This document shows, one piece after another, positions 8,768 through 17,435 of a DNA stretch of 64,000 nt. The notes below the pieces were generated by a model, which had not been told where the DNA came from, ran no database searches, and worked only from the letters and a program-made list of their open reading frames with translations. The stretch is from NCBI RefSeq assembly GCF_009193295.2, contig NZ_CP059973.1, positions 1,860,001-1,924,000 of the forward strand. Reading direction: 5' to 3'. The stretch is from Bacteroides luhongzhouii. GTDB taxonomy: Bacteria > Bacteroidota > Bacteroidia > Bacteroidales > Bacteroidaceae. Both the position numbers and the translations under genes were made by a program. How positions within the stretch are numbered: the first letter of the stretch is position 1; every line of letters begins with the position of its first letter.

Positions 8768-10477
8768 TTACTGGTCAATGCAATCATATTGTTTGCAAGC
8801 GACATATCCGTTAGCAAACATAAAGTAGGCATATAGGTAATAACCGTCTTTGGAGGCTCTGAGAACTACATCACTGGCTCCTTCTATATTCTGACCGTCA
8901 TTTGCTATTCCACCGTATATTTTTGTTTCACAGATTTCGATAGGGGTGGCTAGAGACTGCGTACTTAAATCATACATATAGGCGATGTCACTTCCTGTTA
9001 CAGCCCATGTGAAACCATTGACTATTGTATGGGCAACGTATGGAATATTGTTAAATTCAATGTAATCTACAGCAGTGACAGGCCCGTTAATTGAAGACGG
9101 TATTTCTTTTTTGGCTTTTATTGTATTGTCAGCGCCATTAAACCAGAGAAAATAACGTTTTTGATCTACATCATATTTGGCATAGCTAGCCAAAAAGTAA
9201 TCGCTTTCTGTATTGCTTGGATTGGTGTAGATAACATCTGCTTGTTTGAACCAGGTACTGTTAACAAGAGATTTCATTTCAATAAATGTCGGAATTTGAG
9301 ATTGCAGTACGCCGTTTACTACCTGCCAACGTGCGAATTGAACTTTGCTATCTTTGTAAAATACGGGGGTTGTAATGAGTGCGTCTTTATCCAGGTTACC
9401 TTGGATTGAGATGGACCATCCGAATCTTTCAGATCCTGCCGTGACAGCTTTATAATCGATATATTTTTGAAATTGTCCGTTGATACCATTGGCTTTCCAT
9501 ACAGTAAACATCGTTGTACCATTAGGGGTATAATTACAAATAAGTATATTATTTGCATTGTCTGATGTCATGTAATAATTTCCAAAATCTCCTGTAACGG
9601 TGGTACTTATATCCATTTTACCAACAACTTCTCCTGATTGATTATTTAGGCAGATGGCTTCCCCATTGCCTCTTTCATTGATAATGACATAATCGTCAAG
9701 AATACCTAAACTAGTTACTTTATTTTTACTTGTAATTCCAATTTCAGATAATTTCTTTGCCCATAATAACTTACCACTGTTGGCACGAATGCCGGCTGCA
9801 ATCTTATCAGGAACATTTTTTTTAATTGTATAGGTCAGGAAATCTTTTCCGTTTTGGGCTACTACTTTTACAGTTTGTTCTTGATCGTAATTTAAAGCCA
9901 TATTTTGAAGATCGGGAGTACAAGTTGCTCCATGTGCTAATGTTATCTCAGCCACCTGTTCTCCAATGTCTGCTATAGAAATAATAGAAATAATATGGTT
10001 CTTTTCATCAATTACCCCAGTAAGTCCTTTTGACGGAATGCTAAAGCGGTCTATAGTACATGCGTCGTTTTTCCGGATTTCAGCTATGATTTTATATTTT
10101 TGGCTGGTATTTGTTGTTTGATTTTTTACTGTAATATAGCAATCTTTTGTCAGGTCGAAATATCCCATTGCTGGAGATATAATGACATTATTATCTACTT
10201 TAGCACTTAACTTTACTTTTTGTAGACATTCATATGGTAATATATTATCTGATAACTTTGGATAATTATACGGAAAGACAATAGTTATAATTTGATTGGC
10301 ATAGTCAATCTCACCGGGAAAATTATTTTCCGTACTATACTCATAAGGGAACGAAGCTGTGACACTATTGATTCCGTAACGTTTTTCTGTATTGCTCGTT
10401 TCTTCGGGGCTATGGCAGGCACTGATTCCTGCGAAGAAAAGGATCAGAACGATAAATGATATTATATTGTTTCTCAT
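8768..10477 (-). CDS. DUF5018-like surface glycan-binding lipoprotein (SusE position)
   Basis: A 569-residue lipoprotein (FAGISAC) directly after SusD, where SusE-type surface glycan-binding proteins usually sit. Residues about 20-130 and 130-220 look like two similar beta-sandwich repeats of the DUF5018 type: each has a span such as IDYANQIITIVFP or IDEKNHIISIIS followed by a polypeptide ending in a YKI/YTI strand. The remainder is repetitive beta-sheet (GKLLWAKKL, GEAICLNNQSGEVVGKM) suggesting a beta-propeller. No catalytic motif is visible. The reading frame opens at 10510, but the ATG at 10477 places the signal peptide at the N-terminus, so I prefer it. The ligand is unknown. Confidence 0.7.
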   Translation of the reverse strand: MRNNIISFIVLILFFAGISACHSPEETSNTEKRYGINSVTASFPYEYSTENNFPGEIDYANQIITIVFPYNYPKLSDNILPYECLQKVKLSAKVDNNVIISPAMGYFDLTKDCYITVKNQTTNTSQKYKIIAEIRKNDACTIDRFSIPSKGLTGVIDEKNHIISIISIADIGEQVAEITLAHGATCTPDLQNMALNYDQEQTVKVVAQNGKDFLTYTIKKNVPDKIAAGIRANSGKLLWAKKLSEIGITSKNKVTSLGILDDYVIINERGNGEAICLNNQSGEVVGKMDISTTVTGDFGNYYMTSDNANNILICNYTPNGTTMFTVWKANGINGQFQKYIDYKAVTAGSERFGWSISIQGNLDKDALITTPVFYKDSKVQFARWQVVNGVLQSQIPTFIEMKSLVNSTWFKQADVIYTNPSNTESDYFLASYAKYDVDQKRYFLWFNGADNTIKAKKEIPSSINGPVTAVDYIEFNNIPYVAHTIVNGFTWAVTGSDIAYMYDLSTQSLATPIEICETKIYGGIANDGQNIEGASDVVLRASKDGYYLYAYFMFANGYVACKQYDCIDQ

Positions 10478-10493
10478 AATTATACTATTTGGG

Positions 10494-12137
10494 TTATTTC
10501 CATTCGTCATATTGTTGAATCAGAGGATTGTCTTTTAATTCTGCTGCCGGAACTGGCAATACGTATTGTTTTTTTATAAATTTTCGGTCTTCTCCATCGC
10601 AATCTACGTATTCGTAGGTATTGGAACTTCCGGTAATTTTCAATCCATGTACACGATAATTATTATACTCTATATGAGCAAGTTCCCAACGGCGCATATC
10701 CCAAAATAGGTGTCCTTCGTAGGCTAGTTCTATTTTGCGCTCATTTCTATAATCTTTAAACCATTCTTCTCCTGTTGATAATTTCTTTGGCAGATTGACA
10801 CTTTTACGTTTTCGTACTTCATTCATAGCAGATTGTGCCTCTCCAATTTTATTTAGTCGATAGGCTGCTTCCGCTTTGTTTAATAAAATTTCGGCATATC
10901 GGATTTCCACCCAGGGTTGAGAACTTTTGGTGTTTTCAATATCTGTTAATTTTTCATCCATAAGTTTTCTTAAGAAATATCCGGTTGTTGTTTTTCCATA
11001 AGTGTACACTTGCTCCCTATACGGAATGAAAACCCCGTTAGTTCCGTCAATGCTGCAATCCATAGTTTTACCTTTCCATACAGAACCGCGATAAATAATA
11101 GTTGCATGAAAGCGTGGTTCCAGTTTATCATAGGGTGGCGTTTCTGTTGTAGAACCGTGCCATGTCGACCAGTCTACTTTTTTCCCATCTTTGGTTTCAT
11201 ACGCTTCCACCATTTCCTGAGTTGGAGTTCCCGGTGAGGCCTTTTCATAGCCATCACATGCCGGTACATAAAATTGGTCAAAGGTGTGATTAGGACCGTT
11301 TTGCTTGTTATAATCAAACTCTAGGATTGCTTCCTTATTGTTTCCTTTCCAAGCATCTTTGTAGTCATCCATTAAATCGTATATATTTAACTTGATAACT
11401 TCATTCGCTGCATCGTAAGCATCTTGCCAGCGTTTGGCATACAACATTGCTCTTGATTTAAAAGCATAAGCAGCTCCTTTGGTTATGCGGCCTTGATTAT
11501 TGCTGTTCCATTCTTCGGGAAGATATTTAGCAGCGAAATCTAAGTCATCAGCTATAAATTGCCAAGTCTCTTCGGCACTGCTGCGGGCTTTGCCGCCAAC
11601 CGTCGGTAATGCATCGTATAGTATTACTCCTCCGTGACGTTTAGCTAACTGAAAATATATAAATGCTCGGAAAAAACGAGCTTGTGCTTCCCAAATGTTA
11701 TTTTGGTCATTAGAGAAAGTAGAATATTCTTTTTGCATTGTTAGAAATTGATTTACAAGGCGTATATGTTCGTAAGCAGATCCGGAAACACCTGCCCATA
11801 TGCTGTATGAACAGCTTTCTGGAGAGATCATATTGGGATCCAATACATAATTATTCGGAATTCCGGCTCTGGCACCTATGGCATAGGAACCGTATTTTAG
11901 TGTTTCAGTCAGACTTTCAGTCAAACTTCCGGCGAACTGAACGTCACCAAATTGTCCATATTGGTGTAGGTATGGATAGAAGCTATTGATGTATTTGTCA
12001 ACTGAAGCTTCGTCTTGCCAAACGATTTCGTCACTGACTGTTGATGTCTGTTTTACTCCGTCAAGCCAATCATTGCAGGAACATAGAGTAAAAGCTGACA
12101 TTAGCATTAAGTATGTATATGTTGATAATCTTTTCAT
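10494..12137 (-). CDS. SusD/RagB-family glycan-binding outer-membrane lipoprotein
   Basis: A 547-residue SusD-family protein with a lipobox (FTLCSC). It shows the SusD-like N-terminal region (WLDGVKQTSTVSDEIVWQDEASVDKYINSFYPYL), the TPR-like core (WEAQARFFRAFIYFQLAKRHGGVILYD) and the C-terminal motif ERKIELAYEGHLFWDMRRW. It is expected to bind the polysaccharide at the cell surface and act as the lid of the SusC transporter encoded 10 bp upstream. Length is normal. Ligand specificity cannot be predicted from the sequence. Confidence 0.95.
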   Translation of the reverse strand: MKRLSTYTYLMLMSAFTLCSCNDWLDGVKQTSTVSDEIVWQDEASVDKYINSFYPYLHQYGQFGDVQFAGSLTESLTETLKYGSYAIGARAGIPNNYVLDPNMISPESCSYSIWAGVSGSAYEHIRLVNQFLTMQKEYSTFSNDQNNIWEAQARFFRAFIYFQLAKRHGGVILYDALPTVGGKARSSAEETWQFIADDLDFAAKYLPEEWNSNNQGRITKGAAYAFKSRAMLYAKRWQDAYDAANEVIKLNIYDLMDDYKDAWKGNNKEAILEFDYNKQNGPNHTFDQFYVPACDGYEKASPGTPTQEMVEAYETKDGKKVDWSTWHGSTTETPPYDKLEPRFHATIIYRGSVWKGKTMDCSIDGTNGVFIPYREQVYTYGKTTTGYFLRKLMDEKLTDIENTKSSQPWVEIRYAEILLNKAEAAYRLNKIGEAQSAMNEVRKRKSVNLPKKLSTGEEWFKDYRNERKIELAYEGHLFWDMRRWELAHIEYNNYRVHGLKITGSSNTYEYVDCDGEDRKFIKKQYVLPVPAAELKDNPLIQQYDEWK

Positions 12138-12147
12138 ATGAGTGTTT

Positions 12148-15100
12148 TTAGAAAGTTACTTTTAATCCCAATGTGTAAGTTCTTTGTTGTGGATAATAAC
12201 CATTGTTGACAGCAGGAGATTCTGGATCAATATTGTACTTGGATACCGCACTCCAAGTGAATAAGTTATATCCTTCTATATAAATTCGGAGTGCCTCTAT
12301 TCCAGCTGGAATTAACCATTTTTTAGGGAAGTTATAACCTATTTGTGCTGTTTTTAGCCTTGCGTAATTACCGTTGCGATACCAAAAAGTGGAAGATATA
12401 CTATTATTGGTACTGCTAGGAGTAACTTCAAGACGTGGGAAGTCGGCATTCGGGTTTTCCGGTGTCCAAGCATTAGCTACCAGAAAAAGAGGTGAATTTC
12501 CTCCTTGATAGAATGGACGGCTGAAAGAAGTGGCACCTTGTACCCATTTGGAGCCTTCGGCCGTATACACTCCTGTCAAAGCGACACTACTTCCAAGTCC
12601 CCACGAAAACAATAAGTCAAAATCAAATCCTTTCCAATTGCCGAATAAATTAAATGAACCGGTATGTGTTGGTCTGGAACTTTTCCCAAAATATCCTTGG
12701 TCTTGTTCAAGAGTAATGATACCATCTCCATTTAAGTCTTTGTATTTGATATAACCGGGAATCGCTTTGCGATCTGGAAAAGTAGGAGAATCTTCGATTT
12801 CTCTTTCACTTTGAAAGAGGCCTTCAGATATACACCCGAGTTTAGTCCCGATTTGTTTTCCGGTTAATCTTTTATATTCTGGGGCATTTTCTGCATCACC
12901 TGCATATTTAAGCCATCTGCCATACGCATAAGACCAGATAAGTTTTGCTCCATAATTAAATGAACCTATTTTGTTGTAGTGCGTCAATGTCAAGTCAAAT
13001 CCTTTATAATCTGCTTTGTCCACATTCCCTGTAGAAAAATAGTATTTACCCATAGAGAGAGGATAAGAACCAGTGGTTTTTGATAATTTGTCATATTCAT
13101 ATTTGTAGAATACATCTACTTCCACACCTAACAGTCCATTCCATAAAGTAGCATCTAGTCCAATGTTATAATTTAAACATTGTGCCCAAGTCAAATTGGG
13201 ATTACCCAATACAGATGGATAGATGGATGATTGACTGGCTCCACCAATGACGACTGAGTTTGCGTTTACAGCCATTGTGTTTCTCCATTGAAATGCACTG
13301 ATACCGCTAGTTGCTGTTTTGCCGATACCAGCTCTTAATTTTAAATTGGTAATCCAAGGGATGTGGAACCAGTTTTCATTACTCATTCTCCAAGCCAATG
13401 AGACACCTGGCAGGGTTACCCAACGTTTATTCATTCCTCCAAACAAATAACTGCCGTCATATCGTAATGAAGTTTCCAAATAATACTTGTCAGCGTAATT
13501 ATAATTAATGCGCCCGACAAAACCGGCAACGCGGGACTGACCGCTTGCTCCATCTATTGTTGGAGCTTTATTTTCACCGTCACCTGTCAAATTGGTGATT
13601 TTTCCCAATTCATCCAACTGTAAATAATCTAATCCGTATCCGGTGGCATTAATTGAATTCGTCTTTCGTTCCCGGGTCTCGGCAAGTAACATGATACCTA
13701 CTGTGTGTTTTCCGAACTGGTTGTTATAATTAACACTTGTTTGAGTTGTGATATCATATCTTTTGGATGCAGCTTCTGCCAAACTTGCCGTATTTTTTAG
13801 TACTCCATAACTTTTCTTGTAGGTAAGGTTGGTGGTGGTTGCATCAGGCATATTCATAAGCATCACTTCATAAGGTTTACTAAGCATTTTACTCATCATG
13901 TGCACCATATCATATGCGCCTTGGAATTTGATACTTAATCCTTTTAACCAAGGAGCGTCGTATGTTAAACTGAAATTGGATTGTATGTACGAATAATTTT
14001 TCTTATTATATCCGGAATCATAGATGGAACCTAGTGGAGATACTGCAGAACCTGCCGCCAAACTAGCTACATTATATTCTTTCCCTTCAAAAGTGTATGT
14101 TTCTGGCATATAGGGTACTGCCCAGATTAGTTGAAGCGGTACATTCATATAAGCGTCCGGATCTGCAGAGAAACGAGGCTCGTCTTTATCTTCTATGCGA
14201 CCGGATATTCCCAAGGATAGGCTTAACCCTTTTGCAATTTTTGCATGAATGTTAGACCGAAGGTTATATCTTCTATAATTATATTTGTCGATATTACCTT
14301 TCTCTTCTAAATATCCGATTGAAGTAAAAAAGTGTATTTTATCATTACCTCCGGAAGCTGATAGATTGTGATGTTGCCGAGTACCTGTACCACACACTTT
14401 GTCATACCAATTTGTGTTTCCCCATCCATCGACACCCTCTCTCATCTTGCGAACCATTTCGGTAGTGAATATCTCACTATCTCCTTGCATAACGCGTGCT
14501 TTGTTATACCAATAAGCATACTCGGGACCATCCAGCCACCTCTGTTGTTCTGCATTTTGACTGAAACCAATAGTTCCGGTATAGGTAATAGAAACTTTTT
14601 CTGATTTTCCTTTTTTGGTTGTGACAATAAAAGCACCATTGGCATCTAAACCGTAGACTGCAACAGAAGAAGCATCTTTTAAAACAGAGATGGATTCTAT
14701 TTCATTCGGGTCAATTCCATTGAAATCTTCTGCGGTTCTTCTAATGCCGTCAATTACATATACAATTCCGCTTTGGCCGCGTACGGTAAGTGCTGCTTGG
14801 TCTGAACCTGGTTGCCCGCTTGCTTGTACTGCTGCAATACCAGACACACGGGAGCCTACCATATTGCTGACACTCATCGTCGGTGCTTTAAGTATTTCTT
14901 TGCTTGAAACACTGGAGACCGCACTAGTGAGATCGGCTCGTCGTTGTGTGCCATAACCTACCACCACCACTTCTTCAAGAGAGGCAACATCATCTTTCAT
15001 GGTGATATTGATTTCTCGTTTATTACTAATTTTAATTTCTTGTGTTAGCATTCCGATATAAGAAAAAATGAGTGTCTGATTATGATTGGCATTGATTGTG

Positions 15101-15297
15101 TATTTACCATCAATATCGGTAATTGTACCAACGTTAGTTATCCCTTTAATAGATACAGACACACCAGGTAAGGGCTCGTCGTTACCATCTTTCACAAAAC
15201 CTTTTATTACATTTTGCGCATAACTGTTAGTAATACACAAGAAGTATGTAATAATTAATAAGGCTAGTAACCTTGGGTTCCATCTGATTTTCTTCAT
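12148..15297 (-). CDS. SusC/RagA-family TonB-dependent outer-membrane transporter
   Basis: A 1049-residue TonB-dependent transporter. A signal peptide (ending SYAQ) is followed by a carboxypeptidase-regulatory-like domain (about residues 30-110, IKGFVKDGNDEPLPGVSVSI), a TonB box (LEEVVVVGYGTQ), a plug (VYVIDGIRRT, SISVLKDASSVAVYG) and the beta-barrel ending YTLGLKVTF. It imports oligosaccharides across the outer membrane with SusD. It is first in the main transcript of this PUL, behind a promoter carrying the shared operator at 15416-15443. Transported glycan unknown. Confidence 0.95.
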   Translation of the reverse strand: MKKIRWNPRLLALLIITYFLCITNSYAQNVIKGFVKDGNDEPLPGVSVSIKGITNVGTITDIDGKYTINANHNQTLIFSYIGMLTQEIKISNKREINITMKDDVASLEEVVVVGYGTQRRADLTSAVSSVSSKEILKAPTMSVSNMVGSRVSGIAAVQASGQPGSDQAALTVRGQSGIVYVIDGIRRTAEDFNGIDPNEIESISVLKDASSVAVYGLDANGAFIVTTKKGKSEKVSITYTGTIGFSQNAEQQRWLDGPEYAYWYNKARVMQGDSEIFTTEMVRKMREGVDGWGNTNWYDKVCGTGTRQHHNLSASGGNDKIHFFTSIGYLEEKGNIDKYNYRRYNLRSNIHAKIAKGLSLSLGISGRIEDKDEPRFSADPDAYMNVPLQLIWAVPYMPETYTFEGKEYNVASLAAGSAVSPLGSIYDSGYNKKNYSYIQSNFSLTYDAPWLKGLSIKFQGAYDMVHMMSKMLSKPYEVMLMNMPDATTTNLTYKKSYGVLKNTASLAEAASKRYDITTQTSVNYNNQFGKHTVGIMLLAETRERKTNSINATGYGLDYLQLDELGKITNLTGDGENKAPTIDGASGQSRVAGFVGRINYNYADKYYLETSLRYDGSYLFGGMNKRWVTLPGVSLAWRMSNENWFHIPWITNLKLRAGIGKTATSGISAFQWRNTMAVNANSVVIGGASQSSIYPSVLGNPNLTWAQCLNYNIGLDATLWNGLLGVEVDVFYKYEYDKLSKTTGSYPLSMGKYYFSTGNVDKADYKGFDLTLTHYNKIGSFNYGAKLIWSYAYGRWLKYAGDAENAPEYKRLTGKQIGTKLGCISEGLFQSEREIEDSPTFPDRKAIPGYIKYKDLNGDGIITLEQDQGYFGKSSRPTHTGSFNLFGNWKGFDFDLLFSWGLGSSVALTGVYTAEGSKWVQGATSFSRPFYQGGNSPLFLVANAWTPENPNADFPRLEVTPSSTNNSISSTFWYRNGNYARLKTAQIGYNFPKKWLIPAGIEALRIYIEGYNLFTWSAVSKYNIDPESPAVNNGYYPQQRTYTLGLKVTF

Positions 15298-15380
15298 TGC
15301 ATGATAAGTTTTTAGATATTAGATTTTTAATTTAAAAGATTTTTCCTCACAGTGATTCTTCTTTCGCTAATTAACGAAAA

Positions 15381-15443
15381 CAAAGGTATGTCCTTTTAAT
15401 AAGAGACTTAAGAGGAAAAACGAAAATTAATCTTCAAAAAGCG
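15381..15443 (-). promoter_or_regulatory. Promoter and operator of the susC operon of the first PUL
   Basis: The minus-strand -7 box TACCTTTG (15388-15381) fits TAnnTTTG. Exactly 27 bp upstream is a bipartite element, read on the plus strand as AAAAACGAAAA (15416-15426), TTAATC, TTCAAAAA (15433-15440), GCG. It matches the element before the MFS gene (3975-4002) in both half-sites and in its distance to the -7 box. The element ends 5 bp from the stop codon of the XylR-like regulator gene, the obvious candidate to bind it. A second partial repeat, GCGAAAGCTATA (15441-15452), continues into that gene's end and resembles GCGAAAAGCTATA at 3979-3991. Confidence 0.65.
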
Positions 15444-15447
15444 AAAG

Positions 15448-16593
15448 CTATAGCGAATTGGTCTTCTTTTGGCGATATTCCAGAGGTGAACAACCTTTAT
15501 ATTTTTTAAAGACACGCGAGATATTATTATAATCTTTGAACCCCACCTCTATTGCTAAATCGGCCAATGGACGATCTGTCGTGAGTAATAAATCTGCCAG
15601 ATGGTTACAACGACAATTCAGGATATACTGATATATAGAGGTGTTCAGTGCATTCTTGAATTTCACCTCAAAGTTTCTGCGGGATAACGGAATGTTGGCA
15701 AGCAAAGATTCTATCGTCAGGTCGGAACTGTAATGTGAATCTATATATTTCACCACTTCGAGAATATAAGGGTCTTTAATATTGTGTTTCTCTGTTGATT
15801 GGCGTAGTTCGATGCGGATGGGGTTGATAACAATATTGAAAGTACCTTCATGTTCCTTCTTTATTTGCTGGTGGATGAGCCTGCCGATAGAATAGCCTCC
15901 TCTTTCTACTTCAAGCTCTATGGATGAGATAGGCGGGTCGGAAATATTACACATTAGTTCGTCGTTATCTACACCCAATAGAGCGATTTCTTCCGGGATA
16001 TGAATGTTGTTCATCCGGCAAGTTTCAGAAATGAACAGGGCGTGCGCATCGTCACAACAAAACAGAGCGACAGGCTTGGGAAGTTCCTGTAACCACTGGC
16101 TTACTTCCATTCTTATCTCGTCTTCCTGCTTATCCGATTCGAAACTGAAAAATTCGCCTCCGATACGTTTTACCTCCTGCCGATAACCTTCGCAGCGTTC
16201 GTCAGACCATACGACTCCTTTAACACCGAAATAAGCAAAATTGCGAAACATTCTTTTGGCAAAAAACTGGGCTGCCATTCTTCCTGTACCTTTATAATCA
16301 CCTGTCAGGTTGGAGTAAGTAACACTTCGGTGATGATAGTTTTGTAGCACTACCGGAATATTCAACTCTTTCTGCAAATCGATCGTGTCGTTATTCCATT
16401 GACCAATAATGGCATCCGCTTTCCATTCTTTCGCCCATTTCAGAATACCTTGTTCCCCATACATCGCGCTATAATAGGAAGGTAGCCGATAAAAGAGCCA
16501 GGGGCCGTTTTCTTTGGAGTATTGGACAAGTCCCCGTAGCAGTTTCCTGTCAAATTCGCTTGAATAGTCTATCAATAGAAGAATCTTAATCAT
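15448..16593 (-). CDS. XylR-like AraC-family transcriptional regulator with periplasmic-binding-type sensor domain
   Basis: A 381-residue cytoplasmic regulator. Residues 1 to about 265 form a type-1 periplasmic-binding-like sensor (MIKILLLIDYSSEFDRKLLRGL, ALLGVDNDELMCN), as in E. coli XylR. Residues about 275-381 form two AraC helix-turn-helix motifs (LSRRNFEVKFKNALNTSIYQY; LADLAIEVGFKDYNNISRVFKKYKG). It should sense an intracellular sugar and activate transcription. The frame is open to 16692, but the ATG at 16593 starts the sensor domain directly and lies downstream of a -7 box (16638-16631), so the longer start is unlikely. It is transcribed towards susC and probably controls this PUL through the paired operators. 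Confidence 0.88.
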   Translation of the reverse strand: MIKILLLIDYSSEFDRKLLRGLVQYSKENGPWLFYRLPSYYSAMYGEQGILKWAKEWKADAIIGQWNNDTIDLQKELNIPVVLQNYHHRSVTYSNLTGDYKGTGRMAAQFFAKRMFRNFAYFGVKGVVWSDERCEGYRQEVKRIGGEFFSFESDKQEDEIRMEVSQWLQELPKPVALFCCDDAHALFISETCRMNNIHIPEEIALLGVDNDELMCNISDPPISSIELEVERGGYSIGRLIHQQIKKEHEGTFNIVINPIRIELRQSTEKHNIKDPYILEVVKYIDSHYSSDLTIESLLANIPLSRRNFEVKFKNALNTSIYQYILNCRCNHLADLLLTTDRPLADLAIEVGFKDYNNISRVFKKYKGCSPLEYRQKKTNSL

Positions 16594-16630
16594 AGTTCTA
16601 TGTTTTTCTTTAGTATAATGTAGGGATGCA

Positions 16631-16638
16631 CAAATATA
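16631..16638 (-). promoter_or_regulatory. -7 box of the XylR-like regulator gene
   Basis: The minus-strand sequence TATATTTG matches the Bacteroides -7 consensus TAnnTTTG, 37 bp before the chosen ATG. No convincing -33 element is visible and the bipartite operator seen at the PUL promoters is absent. Confidence 0.5.
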
Positions 16639-16697
16639 GAAGAATTCTTTTGTTCTCTCGCAATAAAGACTTAATTTTGTTGCAGCCAACACTTATC

Positions 16698-16789
16698 TGA
16701 CACCCGGGTCTCATGAGCACTGACACCCGGGTGTTGGTATGTTTGACACCCGGGTCTCAATGGTGTTGACACCCGGGTGTCAGATAGAA
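16698..16789 (+). repeat. Four exact 23-bp tandem repeats with TGACACCCGGGT cores, upstream of the HU-like gene
   Basis: The 12-base core TGACACCCGGGT begins at 16698, 16721, 16744 and 16767, exactly 23 bp apart. Units 1 and 3 continue as CTCA and units 2 and 4 as GT, so two variants alternate. The last unit contains the perfect 16-bp palindrome TGACACCCGGGTGTCA (16767-16782), and every core contains the palindrome ACCCGGGT. A sequence matching the -7 consensus, TATGTTTG (16738-16745), sits across the boundary of units 2 and 3, so the array may overlap the promoter of the downstream gene. The most likely function is an operator or nucleoprotein-binding site. Confidence 0.85.
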
Positions 16790-16825
16790 CACGAGTATAA
16801 ACGAAAAAAGAAAGGAGTATAGACG

Positions 16826-17332
16826 ATGGCAGTGCCTTATGTAGTGAGAAAAAAAGCCGATTTAACATCGGGAGAAAGAAAAGAATTATGGTATGGTGTA
16901 CCCAAAAAACTGATAGATCCGATTCGGAATAGAGAATTTGCTGAGTACATGGAAAAACGGAGTGGATTTCATCGCGGGCAGATAGATGGTATATTGACGG
17001 AAATGGTTGATGCTATCCGTAGTCTGTTGTCTATCGGACAGCCGGTTACTATCGAAGGACTTGGCACATTCCATACGTCACTGACCAGTCCGGGATTTGA
17101 ACGCCCCGAACAGGTAACTCCGGGAAAGGTGTCCGTTTCACGTGTCTATTTCGTGGCTTGTCCTGAATTTAGCCGGGAAGTGAAAAAGATGAAATGCATG
17201 CGTATTCCTTTTAATCTATATATGCCCGAAGAGATGCTGACCAAAGAAATGAAGAAAGCGGACCGGGAGCAGGAGCGGGAAGAATATGACCGTATGGTGG
17301 CACCGGAAATCGATGAAGAAGTTCAGGAATAA
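16826..17332 (+). CDS. HU-family DNA-binding protein (long Bacteroidetes form)
   Basis: A 168-residue protein of the HU/IHF fold family, longer than classical HU (about 90 residues). Recognisable parts are an N-terminal extension (AVPYVVRKKADLTSGERKE), a helix (GFHRGQIDGILTEMVDAIRSLL) and the HU-like strand GQPVTIEGLGTFHTSL. The C-terminal tail is charged (KKADREQEREEYDRM). Members bind DNA non-specifically or at bent sites, and many Bacteroides genomes have several of unknown role. The ATG at 16826 follows a purine-rich stretch (AAAGGAG). It lies 36 bp downstream of the 23-bp tandem array, which is a natural candidate for its own binding site. Confidence 0.85.
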   Translation: MAVPYVVRKKADLTSGERKELWYGVPKKLIDPIRNREFAEYMEKRSGFHRGQIDGILTEMVDAIRSLLSIGQPVTIEGLGTFHTSLTSPGFERPEQVTPGKVSVSRVYFVACPEFSREVKKMKCMRIPFNLYMPEEMLTKEMKKADREQEREEYDRMVAPEIDEEVQE

Positions 17333-17375
17333 GATAAATTAATACCCTCCCTGTCTTATTTATGAGATAAATCCC

Positions 17376-17383
17376 TATCTTTG
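17376..17383 (+). promoter_or_regulatory. -7 promoter box of the glycyl-tRNA synthetase gene
   Basis: TATCTTTG matches TAnnTTTG and lies 52 bp before the start codon, about 40 bp after the HU-like stop codon. A T-rich stretch (TCTTATTTATG, 17354-17364) is in the right area for a -33 element. No T-box or other leader structure was seen. Confidence 0.6.
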
Positions 17384-17435
17384 TGGCACTTTTTACGAAA
17401 AAAGCAAATTCAAATTAATAGATATAGAAAAGAAA

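Noticed and set aside
16698..16789. The 23-bp repeats as a CRISPR array
   Set aside because: The period is too short, no variable spacers of about 30 bp exist, and no cas gene is in the window.
16671..16868. A 65-codon minus-strand frame across the 23-bp repeats
   Set aside because: Its sequence is just the translation of the repeat array and it overlaps the start of the HU-like gene; no ribosome-binding site or family match.
17333..17435. A T-box or riboswitch in front of glyS
   Set aside because: The gap is only about 100 bp, a normal promoter occupies it, and no T-box core sequence or terminator/antiterminator pair is visible.
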